A stretch of 64,000 bases of DNA from Nostoc flagelliforme FACHB-838. Lineage in GTDB: Bacteria > Cyanobacteriota > Cyanobacteriia > Cyanobacteriales > Nostocaceae. A model generated the notes under the pieces. That model did no database searches. It saw only the letters and a program-made list of their open reading frames with translations, and was not told where the DNA came from. Location of the stretch: contig NZ_JACJSI010000004.1 in assembly GCF_014698065.1 (NCBI RefSeq), positions 62,001-126,000 on the forward strand, in the 5' to 3' direction. The translations under genes were made by a program, and so were the position numbers. The stretch's first letter is position 1; each line of letters opens with the position of its first letter. Below are positions 1 through 9,322 of this stretch, one piece after another.

Positions 1-487
1 ATAACTGTTGAAGTCTTAGGCGATTCGCACTACACTCTTGTGAATCACTCCTAATGTGGACAAATCAAGCAAGCAAATCGTCTACTGTCTCAATTTGAAT
101 ATCGCTCACAAAAAGAAGCGTTACCCACTTGCTAAGAAATATAAAACCCAGCTTTAGACTGGTGTAGATATAGATTAGCTTGGCTACAATCTTTGTGTGT
201 CATCGCAATAAATGCCCAAAAACGCAACCACATTATCTTTAAAGCGACAAATGAAAAGAAGGAAATTTTTAGATAAGATTGCCAGCTATGGGGAAAGATT
301 ACAAACAGAGAACCTCGTACTGATATGGCAATTAGGATATTTAGAGTCTGCTGCATCTACTGTTTGCAATGATGGCGATATTTGAATCGCCTGTTTATTT
401 TCATAAAAAGAGAAGCCTTTAAGGCATTTACCAAGGAATCATATTCTCACAGGTCGTGTAAAACACGCTCAAGTTACTAGAACGCTT
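1..487. other. Gene-poor left edge; possible tail of an upstream gene
   Basis: The first 54 bases are open in frame 1 of the plus strand and end in TAA, so they could be the last 17 codons of a rightward gene entering from the left, but this is too short to identify. The rest is AT-rich. A 74-codon leftward reading frame lies between 132 and 356; its composition looks random and it has no ribosome site, so I do not call it. I see no RNA gene here. Confidence 0.3.
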
Positions 488-895
488 GTGCAATCTCAAA
501 AACCCGAAAAAATAGACTTCAATACCGAATACCCCTGTCCCTGTCGTCGCCGGGGTCAGTTAATTCCGATTACGCTGACAGAAGCATTTGGTTGCGATCG
601 CTGTCAGCAAATCTTTGTAGTAGAAGATAATGGTCATGTCTTAGAACAGCTTTCTACCACCTATCCCTACAAACGGGCTTGGCGTTGGATGGGAAATAGT
701 TGGCATGTTGTCCATCCGCGCTTGGGAGAAAGCTATCTGCCTATAGCACTTGGCATTATTTTCGTGCTAGTGATTATATGGCTGCCATTAGCACTGCGAT
801 TGGCAAATAGTTCCAGCATTGTTGCTTGGGCAATGGTGGCGGTACTATTGGCTATTCTGCCAGCACTAATGGTTTGGCTTACCTACAGACGTTAA
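488..895 (+). CDS. Small zinc-ribbon-like membrane protein, unknown function
   Basis: A 135-residue protein. The N-terminal third carries two cysteine pairs (C17, C19 and C36, C39) spaced like a zinc ribbon. The C-terminal half has two hydrophobic segments at roughly residues 84-107 and 112-132, followed by a basic tail. This suggests a small inner-membrane or thylakoid protein with a cytoplasmic metal-binding head, which is inference. The start is GTG, with no clear Shine-Dalgarno sequence. It ends four bases before proA, so the two are almost certainly co-transcribed. I do not recognise the family and assign no function. Confidence 0.75.
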   Translation: MQSQKPEKIDFNTEYPCPCRRRGQLIPITLTEAFGCDRCQQIFVVEDNGHVLEQLSTTYPYKRAWRWMGNSWHVVHPRLGESYLPIALGIIFVLVIIWLPLALRLANSSSIVAWAMVAVLLAILPALMVWLTYRR

Positions 896-899
896 CTCA

Positions 900-2165
900 A
901 TGACTGTTGAAGTTTTGGATGATTACCCCGAACCAATTACTAGTGCCCAACGCGCCTATCATGCTTCCCTAAAATTGGGGATCACAAAGGGAGCAGACCG
1001 GAGTCGTGCAGTACTGGCGATGGCACAAGCCATTGAGCGCTCATTTGACGACATTCTAGAAGCCAATACCTTGGATTTAGAAGCCAGTCGGGAAATGGCA
1101 GTGCCTGAGTTGATACTGGACTGGCTGAAGCTGACTCCCACAAGGCTAGAGATGACCGTGGACATTTTGCAACGGTTGGGGGAATTATCAGATCCACTGC
1201 GGCGCGTCAGAACTGCTGATTATCAACTGGAAGATTCCCAGAGTTATACCCAGTTAATGCCCTTGGGAGTGATTGGATTTATTTATGAGGCGTTTCCAGA
1301 TTTAGGAGCGATCGCAGCAGGTTTTTGTATCAAAACTGGCAATAGTATAATTCTCAAAGGCAGTACTGAAGCTAGCCATTCCAACGCGGTCATAGCTGAG
1401 GTACTGCAAAGTGCGATCGCTCAGGTTGGTCTAGCTCCTGGCTGTCTAGAATTGATTACAGCAGAACATGGTGCTTCGGTTCGGGATTTAATCACCCAAG
1501 ACCAGTACGTGAATCTAGTGATTCCTTACGGACGTTCTAGTTTGGTACAGCAGGTAGTACGACAGTCAACTTGCCCAGTCTTAAAGTCAGCGATGGGTAA
1601 CTGTTATCTCTACTGGTCGCTAAATAGCAGTTTAGAAATGGTGCGCTGGATGATTCTTAATAGCCATCAGAGCGAACCAGATCAAGTTAATGCCATTGAA
1701 AAAGTACTTATTCATCGCCAAGCCTTGCCATCATCTTTAGCCGTTCTGTGGAACAGCTTGATGGAAAAAGGCTTTGAAATTAAAGGGGATGCAGAACTAG
1801 TAGAAGCTTTTCCCCAGTTGCAGCTCGTGAAGGAGAGCGAATGGGGAAACCCTTATTTAACGAGGACAGTAGCTTTTAAATTGGTGGATAGCTTAGAAGC
1901 TGCGATCGCCTGGATTAATGAACACAGCAGTGGTCATGCTGACTCTATCGTTACTGAATCTTACCAAGAAAGTCGGCAGTTTGCTTTAGGAGTGACCAGT
2001 GCTTCTACCTACATCAATACTTCTCCGCGTTTTTCCCGCAACCCCTCGCGGGGAGATTCAGTGTTTCTCGGCATGTCTAACCAAAAAGGTCATCGCCGGG
2101 GATTTATCAGCCTGGAAACCTTGACTACCGTTAAGCACATTGTTCAGGGAAATGGCAGGTTTTAA
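900..2165 (+). CDS. proA: Gamma-glutamyl phosphate reductase
   Basis: A 421-residue aldehyde dehydrogenase-superfamily protein of normal ProA length. ProA reduces gamma-glutamyl phosphate with NADPH to glutamate-5-semialdehyde, the second step of proline synthesis, in the cytoplasm. Supporting segments are LGVIGFIYEAFPD near residue 122, LKGSTEASHSN near residue 153, and the catalytic-cysteine loop read as GNCYLYW near residue 234. The C-terminus has the family's SPRFSRNPSRGDSVFLG segment. The Cys loop and the stretch after it diverge from the GNCHVYVD type common in other bacteria, so this may be a cyanobacterial paralogue. No proB lies nearby. Confidence 0.9.
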   Translation: MTVEVLDDYPEPITSAQRAYHASLKLGITKGADRSRAVLAMAQAIERSFDDILEANTLDLEASREMAVPELILDWLKLTPTRLEMTVDILQRLGELSDPLRRVRTADYQLEDSQSYTQLMPLGVIGFIYEAFPDLGAIAAGFCIKTGNSIILKGSTEASHSNAVIAEVLQSAIAQVGLAPGCLELITAEHGASVRDLITQDQYVNLVIPYGRSSLVQQVVRQSTCPVLKSAMGNCYLYWSLNSSLEMVRWMILNSHQSEPDQVNAIEKVLIHRQALPSSLAVLWNSLMEKGFEIKGDAELVEAFPQLQLVKESEWGNPYLTRTVAFKLVDSLEAAIAWINEHSSGHADSIVTESYQESRQFALGVTSASTYINTSPRFSRNPSRGDSVFLGMSNQKGHRRGFISLETLTTVKHIVQGNGRF

Positions 2166-2220
2166 ATAATTCGTAACTCGTAATTAGAAAAGGGTTTGAT
2201 AATGCAGGTAGTACCAGTTT

Positions 2221-2395
2221 AGGACTACCCCTTTCAAGGTGCGTAAAAATTTTGGCAAATAGATTCCTCTTTAAGCTCTATACTCTGTGTCCTCTGCGCC
2301 TCTGTGGTTAAAAAAAATACTTTTAAACCGCAGAGGCACAGAGATCGCTGAGAAAAAATAAGATATTTTACGAGTCACCTTGAAAGGGCTAATCC
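2221..2395. repeat. MITE-like palindromic element
   Basis: A non-coding element of about 175 bases. Perfect 12-base inverted arms read CCCTTTCAAGGT at 2229-2240 and ACCTTGAAAGGG at 2377-2388. The centre is a second, imperfect palindrome: a CTCTGCGCCTCTGTGGTT block facing AAACCGCAGAGGCACAGAG across an A/T-rich loop. The CTCTGCGCCTCTGTGG core recurs near 42.4, 43.6 and 44.5 kb. It has no coding capacity. It could fold into a long hairpin after proA or be a small non-autonomous mobile element. Confidence 0.6.
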
Positions 2396-2426
2396 CTTAT
2401 TCGTAATGCCCCAATCCAATTTTAAA

Positions 2427-2445
2427 CTTAACAAAATCTTAATTA
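2427..2445 (+). promoter_or_regulatory. Candidate Pho box (two PhoB-type half repeats)
   Basis: Two direct repeats, CTTAACAA and CTTAATTA, lie exactly 11 bases apart with a 3-base spacer. Cyanobacterial Pho boxes are tandem 8-base CTTAACCT-like units with that spacing. The site is about 140 bases upstream of a phosphatase gene. The second unit is degenerate, so this is a candidate only. Confidence 0.4.
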
Positions 2446-2585
2446 CTGCTTGATCCTGGTTTGCTAGGCTCCTTGTGTTTGGTTGAGCAGTAATTAGGAG
2501 ACAAGTCAAATCAAGCCACTGTTTGTGCTTTTTCCAAATGACCCTCCTAAATGCCAACTGTATTTACATCTAGGTAGGGGTGAAT

Positions 2586-4157
2586 ATGGAACTTATGGAT
2601 GCTACGCGCCTGCTAGCAAATCGGTGCAGACGGCGGAATTTTTTGCTGGGTGCAGGATTCTTAACGGGGTTAACAATCGCTAGCCAATGGCATCCAGTAT
2701 TGGCTAATTCAAGGTTTTCTGGCTATCCGTTCAGTCTTGGTGTTGCCTCTGGCGATCCTTTGCCGGATGGTGTTGTTATCTGGACACGACTGGCTCCAAA
2801 TCCCCTCTCTGGAGGTGGAATGCCACTTGTAAATGTGCCAGTGCGGTGGCAAGTTGCCCTTGATGAAAACATGAGGCAGGTGGTGCGGCGAGGAACAGTG
2901 CTAGCGACACCAGAGTTAGGTCACTCAGTTCACGTTGATGTCCGTGGACTAGACCCTGACCGTTGGTATTGGTATCAATTTCAAGCAGGTAGGGAAGTTA
3001 GCCCCATTGGACGAACTCGCACAGCACCAGCATTTTATGGTTCTATCTCACAACTGAATTTTGCTTTTGTCTCTTGTCAAGACTGGCAAAATGGCTACTA
3101 TACGGCTTATCGGCATTTGGCTGAGGAAGACCTCGATCTTGTGGTTCATCTGGGTGATTATATTTACGAATACGGGCCACAACCCGGTGGGCCCCGTCAG
3201 CATAATAGTCCAGAAATCATCACTCTTACAGACTACCGCGATCGCCACGCCCTATACAAAACTGACCCGAATCTCCAAGCTGCTCATGCTGCTTTTCCCT
3301 GGATTGTCACTTGGGATGATCATGAAGTTGATAACAACTACGCCAACTTAATCCCCGAAGATAACCAAACCCAAGAAGCTTTTAGGAAACGGCGAGCTAA
3401 CGCGTACCAGGCTTACTACGAACATATGCCTCTGCGTCGGTTTTCATTGCCTAACGGCCCAGATATGCTGCTTTATCGACGGTTCACTTTCGGTAATTTG
3501 GCTGAGTTCAATCTACTAGACACGAGGCAATACCGCACTAACCAACCTTGTGATGACGGACTTAAACCTCGCTGTCCTGAAGCTTTTGATACAAATGCTA
3601 CCATGACTGGTTCAGAACAAGAGCAGTGGTTACGAAAAGGGTTAGATCAGTCGCGATCGCGCTGGAATGTGATTGCTCAACAAACTATGCTAGCCGAGTA
3701 CAATTTTAATGGTAGTCCAGGTTCGGGTGTCTTCAATTTAGATCAATGGGACGGCTACGTGGCTGAACGTAATCGGCTCTTGAGTTTTCTAAACCAGCGC
3801 CAACCTTCTAATCCAGTGGTGATTACTGGAGACATCCATTCTAGTTGGGTACATGATTTGAAGCTTGATTTTAATAACCCAAACTCACCTACGGTAGGCA
3901 CTGAGTTCGTAGGAACCTCAATTACCTCTGACTTTCCCACACAATTCATCGCTCCAGTTCAAGCTTCCCTACCCAACAATCCCCATACTAAGTTTTTTGA
4001 TGGAGCCTTCCGGGGATACGTCCGGTGCAACCTTACCCCACAACGCTGGCAAACTGACTACCGTGTTGTATCAAGCATTATTGACTTGAATGCCTCTATC
4101 AAAACCCTAGCTTCTTTTGTAGTCCAAAACGGACAACCAGGAGCGCATCTAAGTTAA
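2586..4157 (+). CDS. phoD: PhoD-family alkaline phosphatase/phosphodiesterase, Tat-exported
   Basis: A protein of about 523 residues that hydrolyses phosphate mono- or diesters outside the cytoplasm to scavenge phosphate. The N-terminus has a twin-arginine signal (RRNFLLG, then a hydrophobic stretch ending near VLA), so it should cross the membrane folded. PhoD motifs follow: the N-terminal PFSLGVASGDP domain start, then metal-site segments FVSCQDW, HLGDYIYEYG, WDDHEVDNN and TGDIHSSW. A GTG six bases upstream is also in frame; I prefer the ATG because a GGGG/AGG purine stretch sits at ribosome-site distance from it. A candidate Pho box upstream fits induction by phosphate starvation. Confidence 0.9.
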   Translation: MELMDATRLLANRCRRRNFLLGAGFLTGLTIASQWHPVLANSRFSGYPFSLGVASGDPLPDGVVIWTRLAPNPLSGGGMPLVNVPVRWQVALDENMRQVVRRGTVLATPELGHSVHVDVRGLDPDRWYWYQFQAGREVSPIGRTRTAPAFYGSISQLNFAFVSCQDWQNGYYTAYRHLAEEDLDLVVHLGDYIYEYGPQPGGPRQHNSPEIITLTDYRDRHALYKTDPNLQAAHAAFPWIVTWDDHEVDNNYANLIPEDNQTQEAFRKRRANAYQAYYEHMPLRRFSLPNGPDMLLYRRFTFGNLAEFNLLDTRQYRTNQPCDDGLKPRCPEAFDTNATMTGSEQEQWLRKGLDQSRSRWNVIAQQTMLAEYNFNGSPGSGVFNLDQWDGYVAERNRLLSFLNQRQPSNPVVITGDIHSSWVHDLKLDFNNPNSPTVGTEFVGTSITSDFPTQFIAPVQASLPNNPHTKFFDGAFRGYVRCNLTPQRWQTDYRVVSSIIDLNASIKTLASFVVQNGQPGAHLS

Positions 4158-4201
4158 GGGAAGTTCGATAAACCCTCCCTGAGTCCAACTAAAGTTCAAT
4201 T

Positions 4202-4256
4202 CTCTCCCTCTCCGACTCGGAGAGGGACGGTTTTACATAGTAAAACCAGGGAGAGG
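4202..4256. terminator. Nested hairpins after phoD
   Basis: CCCTCTCCGA (4206-4215) pairs with TCGGAGAGGG (4217-4226), and GGTTTTAC pairs with GTAAAACC (4229-4247). An outer arm, CTCTCCCT, can alternatively pair with AGGGAGAG at 4248-4255. The structure may end phoD transcription or be a dispersed palindromic repeat. No long T-run follows. Confidence 0.5.
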
Positions 4257-4679
4257 TCTTTATAGTACCTCAACAAATAAATTTCCTTAATCCAAGCGTA
4301 TCGGCTTACAGTAAATAAATCTTTTTGAAGAGTTATTTTGGCATTTCTTTGCAATACTTAACTAACTTCTAATTAAAAAAAGTGAATATAGATAAAAAAT
4401 GATAACTAACATCATAATTGATTAAGTTATCCAAGCTAAATTGAGACTATGCTTAATAATTCAAGTCTAGTTGATCATTTTTAAGTAAATAGGTGCAAAT
4501 GAACTTAAACATTTGTTGAGCTTTTTGTACTTTGTCATTTGTTTGAGTGTTAAATACTAAAAAAGAAAGTTTATTTGTGCCAAGTTACTAACTAGGTTGT
4601 TGAGCAAGGCAGTAGAAATCTGACCTTAGCCAAGTAATAACAGCGACAACTAAAGTAAATTTAACAACAATCACGTAAA
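4257..4679. other. AT-rich intergenic region, no gene seen
   Basis: About 420 bases of strongly AT-rich DNA between phoD and the universal stress gene. I see no convincing reading frame, RNA gene or repeat. It presumably holds the promoter of the stress protein gene. Confidence 0.5.
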
Positions 4680-5531
4680 ATGATAGAAAAAATTTTGCTG
4701 GCTGTATCGGGATTGGGACATGCAGAAGAAATGCTCAAAACCCTGAGACAAATTCCTTCAATTCAATCTGCAAAAATAACAATTTTGCATGTTGTTCAAG
4801 CACAAAATACTGCTGCTACCATGACAGCTAAATGGGAAAATGGCGGTAAAATTTTAGCTAATGCCATTCAAACTTTGAATTTAGATCCTAGCCAGGTTTC
4901 TTCAATTTTGCGCGAAGGCGACCCGAAAGATGTTGTTTGCCAAGTAGCTGATGAAATCGACGCTGACTTGATTATTATGGGTTCACGCGGACTGAAGCGG
5001 CTACAATCCATTTTATCAAACTCAGTCAGTCAGTATGTTTTCCAGCTATCTTCTCGCCCAATGTTGCTGGTAAAAGATGATATTTATGTCAAAAGAATTA
5101 AGCGCATTATGGTGGCAATAGACAACTCTGAGTCAGCAAAAAACTGCTTGAAGTTGGCACTGTTTTTACTGCGAGATATTCAGGGTGGTGAGTTAATTTT
5201 GGCAAATGTTGCCACAAATTTAGGCGGAAAAAAATCTGAAATAACTGAAGTTAGTTCAGATAAAAATCCAGTTTTGGCAGCCGCAGTTGCAGAAGCTAAA
5301 AACCAGGGCATCCAATCTCGTTGTTATATCAGTAGTGGGAAACCTGGTGAAGAAATTTGTCGGTTGGCAGAGGAGTTGAATATAGACTTATTATTGCTTG
5401 GTTCTCCAGATCGTCGTCCATCCATCGCTAAGAGTTTTGTTGATATAGACCGACTTATTGGTTCTTCCTTGTCTGACTATGTTCGAGTCAATGCTACTTG
5501 CCCGGTATTGTTGGCGCGGACGATCGCTTAA
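4680..5531 (+). CDS. Universal stress protein with two UspA domains
   Basis: A 283-residue cytoplasmic protein made of two tandem UspA folds, at about residues 1-138 and 140-283. The first ends with the nucleotide-loop signature IMGSRGLKRLQSILSNSVSQ and the typical closing strand RPMLLVK. The second has the matching LLGSPDRR...IGSSLSDYV and CPVLLAR. Usp proteins bind ATP or other nucleotides and are made under starvation or stress; the exact role here cannot be read. The gene is monocistronic, with a hairpin terminator directly downstream. There is no obvious ribosome site before the ATG, which is common in cyanobacteria. Confidence 0.85.
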   Translation: MIEKILLAVSGLGHAEEMLKTLRQIPSIQSAKITILHVVQAQNTAATMTAKWENGGKILANAIQTLNLDPSQVSSILREGDPKDVVCQVADEIDADLIIMGSRGLKRLQSILSNSVSQYVFQLSSRPMLLVKDDIYVKRIKRIMVAIDNSESAKNCLKLALFLLRDIQGGELILANVATNLGGKKSEITEVSSDKNPVLAAAVAEAKNQGIQSRCYISSGKPGEEICRLAEELNIDLLLLGSPDRRPSIAKSFVDIDRLIGSSLSDYVRVNATCPVLLARTIA

Positions 5532-5563
5532 AGTCAAAATAGAGTTAGTGGTTGATAAATAAA

Positions 5564-5590
5564 AACCCCTGCACCAGTAGTGTAGGGGTT
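5564..5590. terminator. Bidirectional intrinsic terminator
   Basis: The stem AACCCCT/AGGGGTT encloses a further GCAC/GTGT pairing. Read leftward it is followed by TTTTTATTT and ends psbM. Read rightward it is followed by CTTTATTT and ends the universal stress gene. The two genes converge on it. Confidence 0.75.
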
Positions 5591-5611
5591 CTTTATTTGA
5601 TACACAAACTC

Positions 5612-5728
5612 TTAATTATCTTTTCCACCTTCGCGGCTAGCAGTTTGGATGTAAAGAATTAGTAAAAACACAGTGGGGACTAGTACGAACAAAATGCTCG
5701 CTACGAACCCCAGGTCATTAACTTGCAT
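5612..5728 (-). CDS. psbM: Photosystem II reaction centre protein M
   Basis: A 38-residue single-span thylakoid protein beginning [19 protein letters not shown] and ending [10 protein letters not shown]. This is the classic PsbM sequence and length. PsbM sits at the photosystem II dimer interface. The hydrophobic helix covers about residues 6-29. A GAGAGG purine stretch lies about ten bases before the ATG. The gene is followed by a T-rich terminator shared with the convergent stress gene, and a 2Fe-2S protein gene lies upstream on the same strand. Confidence 0.95.
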   Translation of the reverse strand: MQVNDLGFVASILFVLVPTVFLLILYIQTASREGGKDN

Positions 5729-5888
5729 GGCAAGAAAACCTCTCTTAAATTTCCAGTCAACAAGATTAGGATAGCATTATCGATGACAGAGTTATACCAA
5801 TTCAAAATTCAAAATCAGGAAACTCTACTTTGGTAAGTATTTTGACTACTGACTGGATACAAATTGAAGCAGTGGCAGATTTAACAAC

Positions 5889-6185
5889 TTAAGGCTTGGT
5901 GACTACACTGACTGAGCCATTAACTAAAGTTTGACAGGCAAGGCGGTAATTTTCCGGCTTTTTTTTGAATTTGCGATTTTCTACATCTGTGCGGGGGGAA
6001 AGATTTTCTAGTCCTTCGACTATCTCGACAACGCAAGTACCACACTGACCATTACCACCGCAATTGGTCATCTTGCCAATGAACTTATATATATCAATGT
6101 CATTTTGCATCGCTTTGAGCCGGAGATTGGCACCATCTGCCGCCACTACTTCTTTATTCTCTTTAACGAATTTGATATTACCCAT
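5889..6185 (-). CDS. 2Fe-2S ferredoxin-like protein
   Basis: A 98-residue cytoplasmic electron carrier. Four cysteines fit a [2Fe-2S] site: C42, C48 and C51 in [11 protein letters not shown], plus C84 in RLACQ. The C-x5-C-x2-C spacing and the GGNGQCGTC loop differ from the main photosynthetic ferredoxin PetF and resemble the small ferredoxin-like family found beside photosystem genes. An in-frame upstream start would add 12 residues, but the chosen ATG has a perfect AAGGAGGA ribosome site eight bases upstream. It lies upstream of psbM on the same strand, about 160 bases away. Its redox partner cannot be told from sequence. Confidence 0.85.
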   Translation of the reverse strand: MGNIKFVKENKEVVAADGANLRLKAMQNDIDIYKFIGKMTNCGGNGQCGTCVVEIVEGLENLSPRTDVENRKFKKKPENYRLACQTLVNGSVSVVTKP

Positions 6186-6369
6186 AACCGATTCCTCCTT
6201 GACTCTAAGCTTGGCTTTCAAGGCTTTATATTGACATGGCTTGATTCACATCTTATTTATTATATTAAATCATTACAAAATATTAATAAATATTAATTTA
6301 TAAAATATAGTCCCGCAAAAAAATAGAACAGGTATATTACCTGTCCTATAAATTGAAAAATAGATTAAC

Positions 6370-6507
6370 TTACCTAAATCCCACGGCTGCTTGCCAAACG
6401 AAAGCAAGCAACAAGAAGAATACGGGAATGACTGGGAGAACGTCCACCAAAGGATCAAAGATTTGGTATGCTTCAGGCAGTTTTGCTAATAAAAGTGCTG
6501 CTTCCAT
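6370..6507 (-). CDS. psbK: Photosystem II reaction centre protein K precursor
   Basis: A 45-residue precursor with a short leader ending before [20 protein letters not shown], the well-known N-terminus of mature PsbK. One transmembrane helix follows, ending VWQAAVGFR. PsbK is a small core subunit of photosystem II that helps bind PsbZ and Psb30. tgt lies directly upstream on the same strand, an arrangement known in other cyanobacteria. Confidence 0.95.
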
Positions 6508-6592
6508 GTTTGTTTAAATCCAACTATCCAACACAGCGTTCATAATTGAGAAATATCTTAACATGGTTTGAGTCTTGGTCATTGGTCAATAG

Positions 6593-7771
<1,179 letters not shown>

Positions 7772-7947
7772 CTATAGGACTAACACTTTCAACACTAACT
7801 AAAGAACTATTAAGACAGAATCACTAAAAGCCTACCCTATTACCTGGAATGGCGGAAGTGATTAAGATATGCAGATTAATCAGTACGAAACTACATTACG
7901 GTGCAGTAGGTTTGTTAGACTGCGATCGCTTTGGTTAGCTTGCACCG

Positions 7948-8287
7948 TTAATCCTCTCTGATTTCGACTAACGCTTCACCAGATCGCAAAAGCTCTAATG
8001 CTTCTGGCAATGTTGAATTCAGAATCTCTTTCAATCGGGCATTTGACGTATTGCCACATATCAACCAGATAACTTGTGGCGGTGTTCCAAGACGATCAAC
8101 TAAGTCAAGCTTTGTCACTGTCCTTGGTAATGAAGATGACTCCTTTAGCCTTTGCTGCCTCAAAAATTTCAGGATCTTCGGTATCTCTAAGCCCAACATC
8201 ACGCAAAGCTAATGCGGTTATGCCGAATGTGGTGGTGATCCAAGTTGCAATTGCGGGTGACAGATGTGCATCTACCCAGATTGTCAT
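7948..8287 (-). pseudogene. DUF5615 PIN-like toxin, frameshifted
   Basis: The reading frame begins MTIWVDAHLSPAIATW and runs to FITKDSD, where a stop follows. A +1 shift restores the family's C-terminal half (LVDRLGTPPQVIWLICGNTSN, ending EALVEIRED). Removing one A from the AAA run at 8111-8113 (read on the minus strand) joins the halves into a normal 112-residue DUF5615 protein. This PIN-like family is the toxin partner of DUF433 antitoxins. The start codon overlaps the antitoxin stop as ATGA. It is either a real loss of toxin function or a sequencing error in a short homopolymer. Confidence 0.75.
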
Positions 8288-8508
8288 GCAACCAAAACGG
8301 GATGATTGAGCTTACGTGAAGCGTACACAAGTGCTGCTTTAAGATCATCCGCTTCTAAATCGGGCATTTCTTCTAAAATTTGTTCGGCACTCAGTCCCGC
8401 CGCCAACACGTCGAGTACATCTGATACTCGAATTCTCATGCCCCGGATACAGGGACGACCACCACATTGTTTGGAATTAACTGTAATTCTTCCAAGTAAG
8501 TCTGACAT
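8284..8508 (-). CDS. DUF433 antitoxin
   Basis: A 74-residue protein matching the DUF433 family: ITVNSKQCGGRPCIRGMRIRV, then SDVLDVLAAGLSAEQIL and a C-terminal DDLKAALVYA helix. DUF433 is a winged helix-turn-helix-like antitoxin that normally pairs with a DUF5615 toxin. The toxin gene overlaps its stop by four bases, the usual translational coupling. Because the toxin is frameshifted here, this antitoxin may be an orphan. Confidence 0.8.
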   Translation of the reverse strand: MSDLLGRITVNSKQCGGRPCIRGMRIRVSDVLDVLAAGLSAEQILEEMPDLEADDLKAALVYASRKLNHPVLVA

Positions 8509-8588
8509 AAGGTTTCACTCGGAAATAGTCTTTAACCCAGTATATAAAGTAGGCGCTTCTTAGTTGCAATCGTTGAATTGCTTGGTAA

Positions 8589-8807
8589 TCAGGCAATTTG
8601 AAGCGTGCTAGGTTCAGGAATAGATTCACCTTCTACTTGCCAAGCTTCCAAGTACATTTCAATCACTTCTTCGCCATTACGAATAGCTTCTTCACGAGTT
8701 TTGCCATGAGTACAAGGCATAATAACGCGATCGGCAAACTCTGGAATAGTGATTAGGAAAAGCTGATCTTCATCAGACCATTGAAGAATCATACTGTATC
8801 GATTCAT
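8589..8807 (-). CDS. hicB: HicB-family antitoxin
   Basis: A 72-residue protein with the HicB partial RNase H fold: YSMILQWSDEDQLFLITIPEF, then CTHGKTREEAIRNGEEVIEMYLEA. HicB proteins neutralise HicA. It lacks a C-terminal DNA-binding domain, so it is the short form. It overlaps the upstream hicA by four bases. Confidence 0.85.
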   Translation of the reverse strand: MNRYSMILQWSDEDQLFLITIPEFADRVIMPCTHGKTREEAIRNGEEVIEMYLEAWQVEGESIPEPSTLQIA

Positions 8808-9028
8808 GAATCCTCGTCCTCCCTTAACTCTTGGAGTTTAGTCAATAAACTTGCTAACTGTTTTTCTAGATAGATTGGCACATCATCTCCATCCTTACCG
8901 GGAATTGTTAGTGTTTTTTTGAGCAAAGGATGTAGCCAACGCTCATGACTACCTTTGCCACGCTTAGGCAAATAAACGAATCCTTCACGCGCAATCTGAG
9001 CTTTTAATTCCCGAATTTTCCTGGGCAT
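8804..9028 (-). CDS. hicA: HicA-family mRNA interferase toxin
   Basis: A 74-residue double-stranded RNA-binding-fold toxin that cleaves mRNA independently of translation. The signature is KRGKGSHERW, where H28 is the catalytic histidine, followed by the LTIPGKDGDDVP strand region. It is the first gene of a hicA-hicB pair. All key positions look intact, so the pair is probably functional. Confidence 0.85.
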   Translation of the reverse strand: MPRKIRELKAQIAREGFVYLPKRGKGSHERWLHPLLKKTLTIPGKDGDDVPIYLEKQLASLLTKLQELREDEDS

Positions 9029-9064
9029 GAATGTTATCTATTTTTCTAGCTTATTTTCTCACTA

Positions 9065-9295
9065 CTAAACTATCTCAAGCCTTTCTAACGCTTCATCCAG
9101 GTCAATTGTATTAGGAATCTTGCCAGAAGATATTTTTTGTTTTACTTCATTGACTCGCCCTTTAAAAATAAATTCTGGTAAACGACGGGAAAGACGTTCT
9201 TTGAGAAGCAATAAAAAGTCAAAAAATATATGCAACACACCATACTTGTAGCTACTTATATTTATATGTGTAGCGCTGGAATACTCTCTAAGCAC
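9065..9295 (-). CDS. Small unknown protein, possibly a gene fragment
   Basis: A 76-residue reading frame with a GTG start. The open frame actually extends about nine codons further upstream, from a stop just after aat, without an ATG. The C-terminal half (GRVNEVKQKISSGKIPNT, then a DLDEALERLE helix) looks like real protein, and the middle is hydrophobic. It lies between aat and the hicAB pair on the same strand. It could be a small toxin-antitoxin-related protein or the remains of a longer gene. I do not recognise it. Confidence 0.4.
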   Translation of the reverse strand: MLREYSSATHINISSYKYGVLHIFFDFLLLLKERLSRRLPEFIFKGRVNEVKQKISSGKIPNTIDLDEALERLEIV

Positions 9296-9322
9296 ATAGG
9301 CTTCATTAAAAAGTTTACGGAA

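Noticed and set aside
132-356. 74-codon leftward reading frame near the left edge
   Set aside because: No ribosome site, low-information composition, and no resemblance to a known family.
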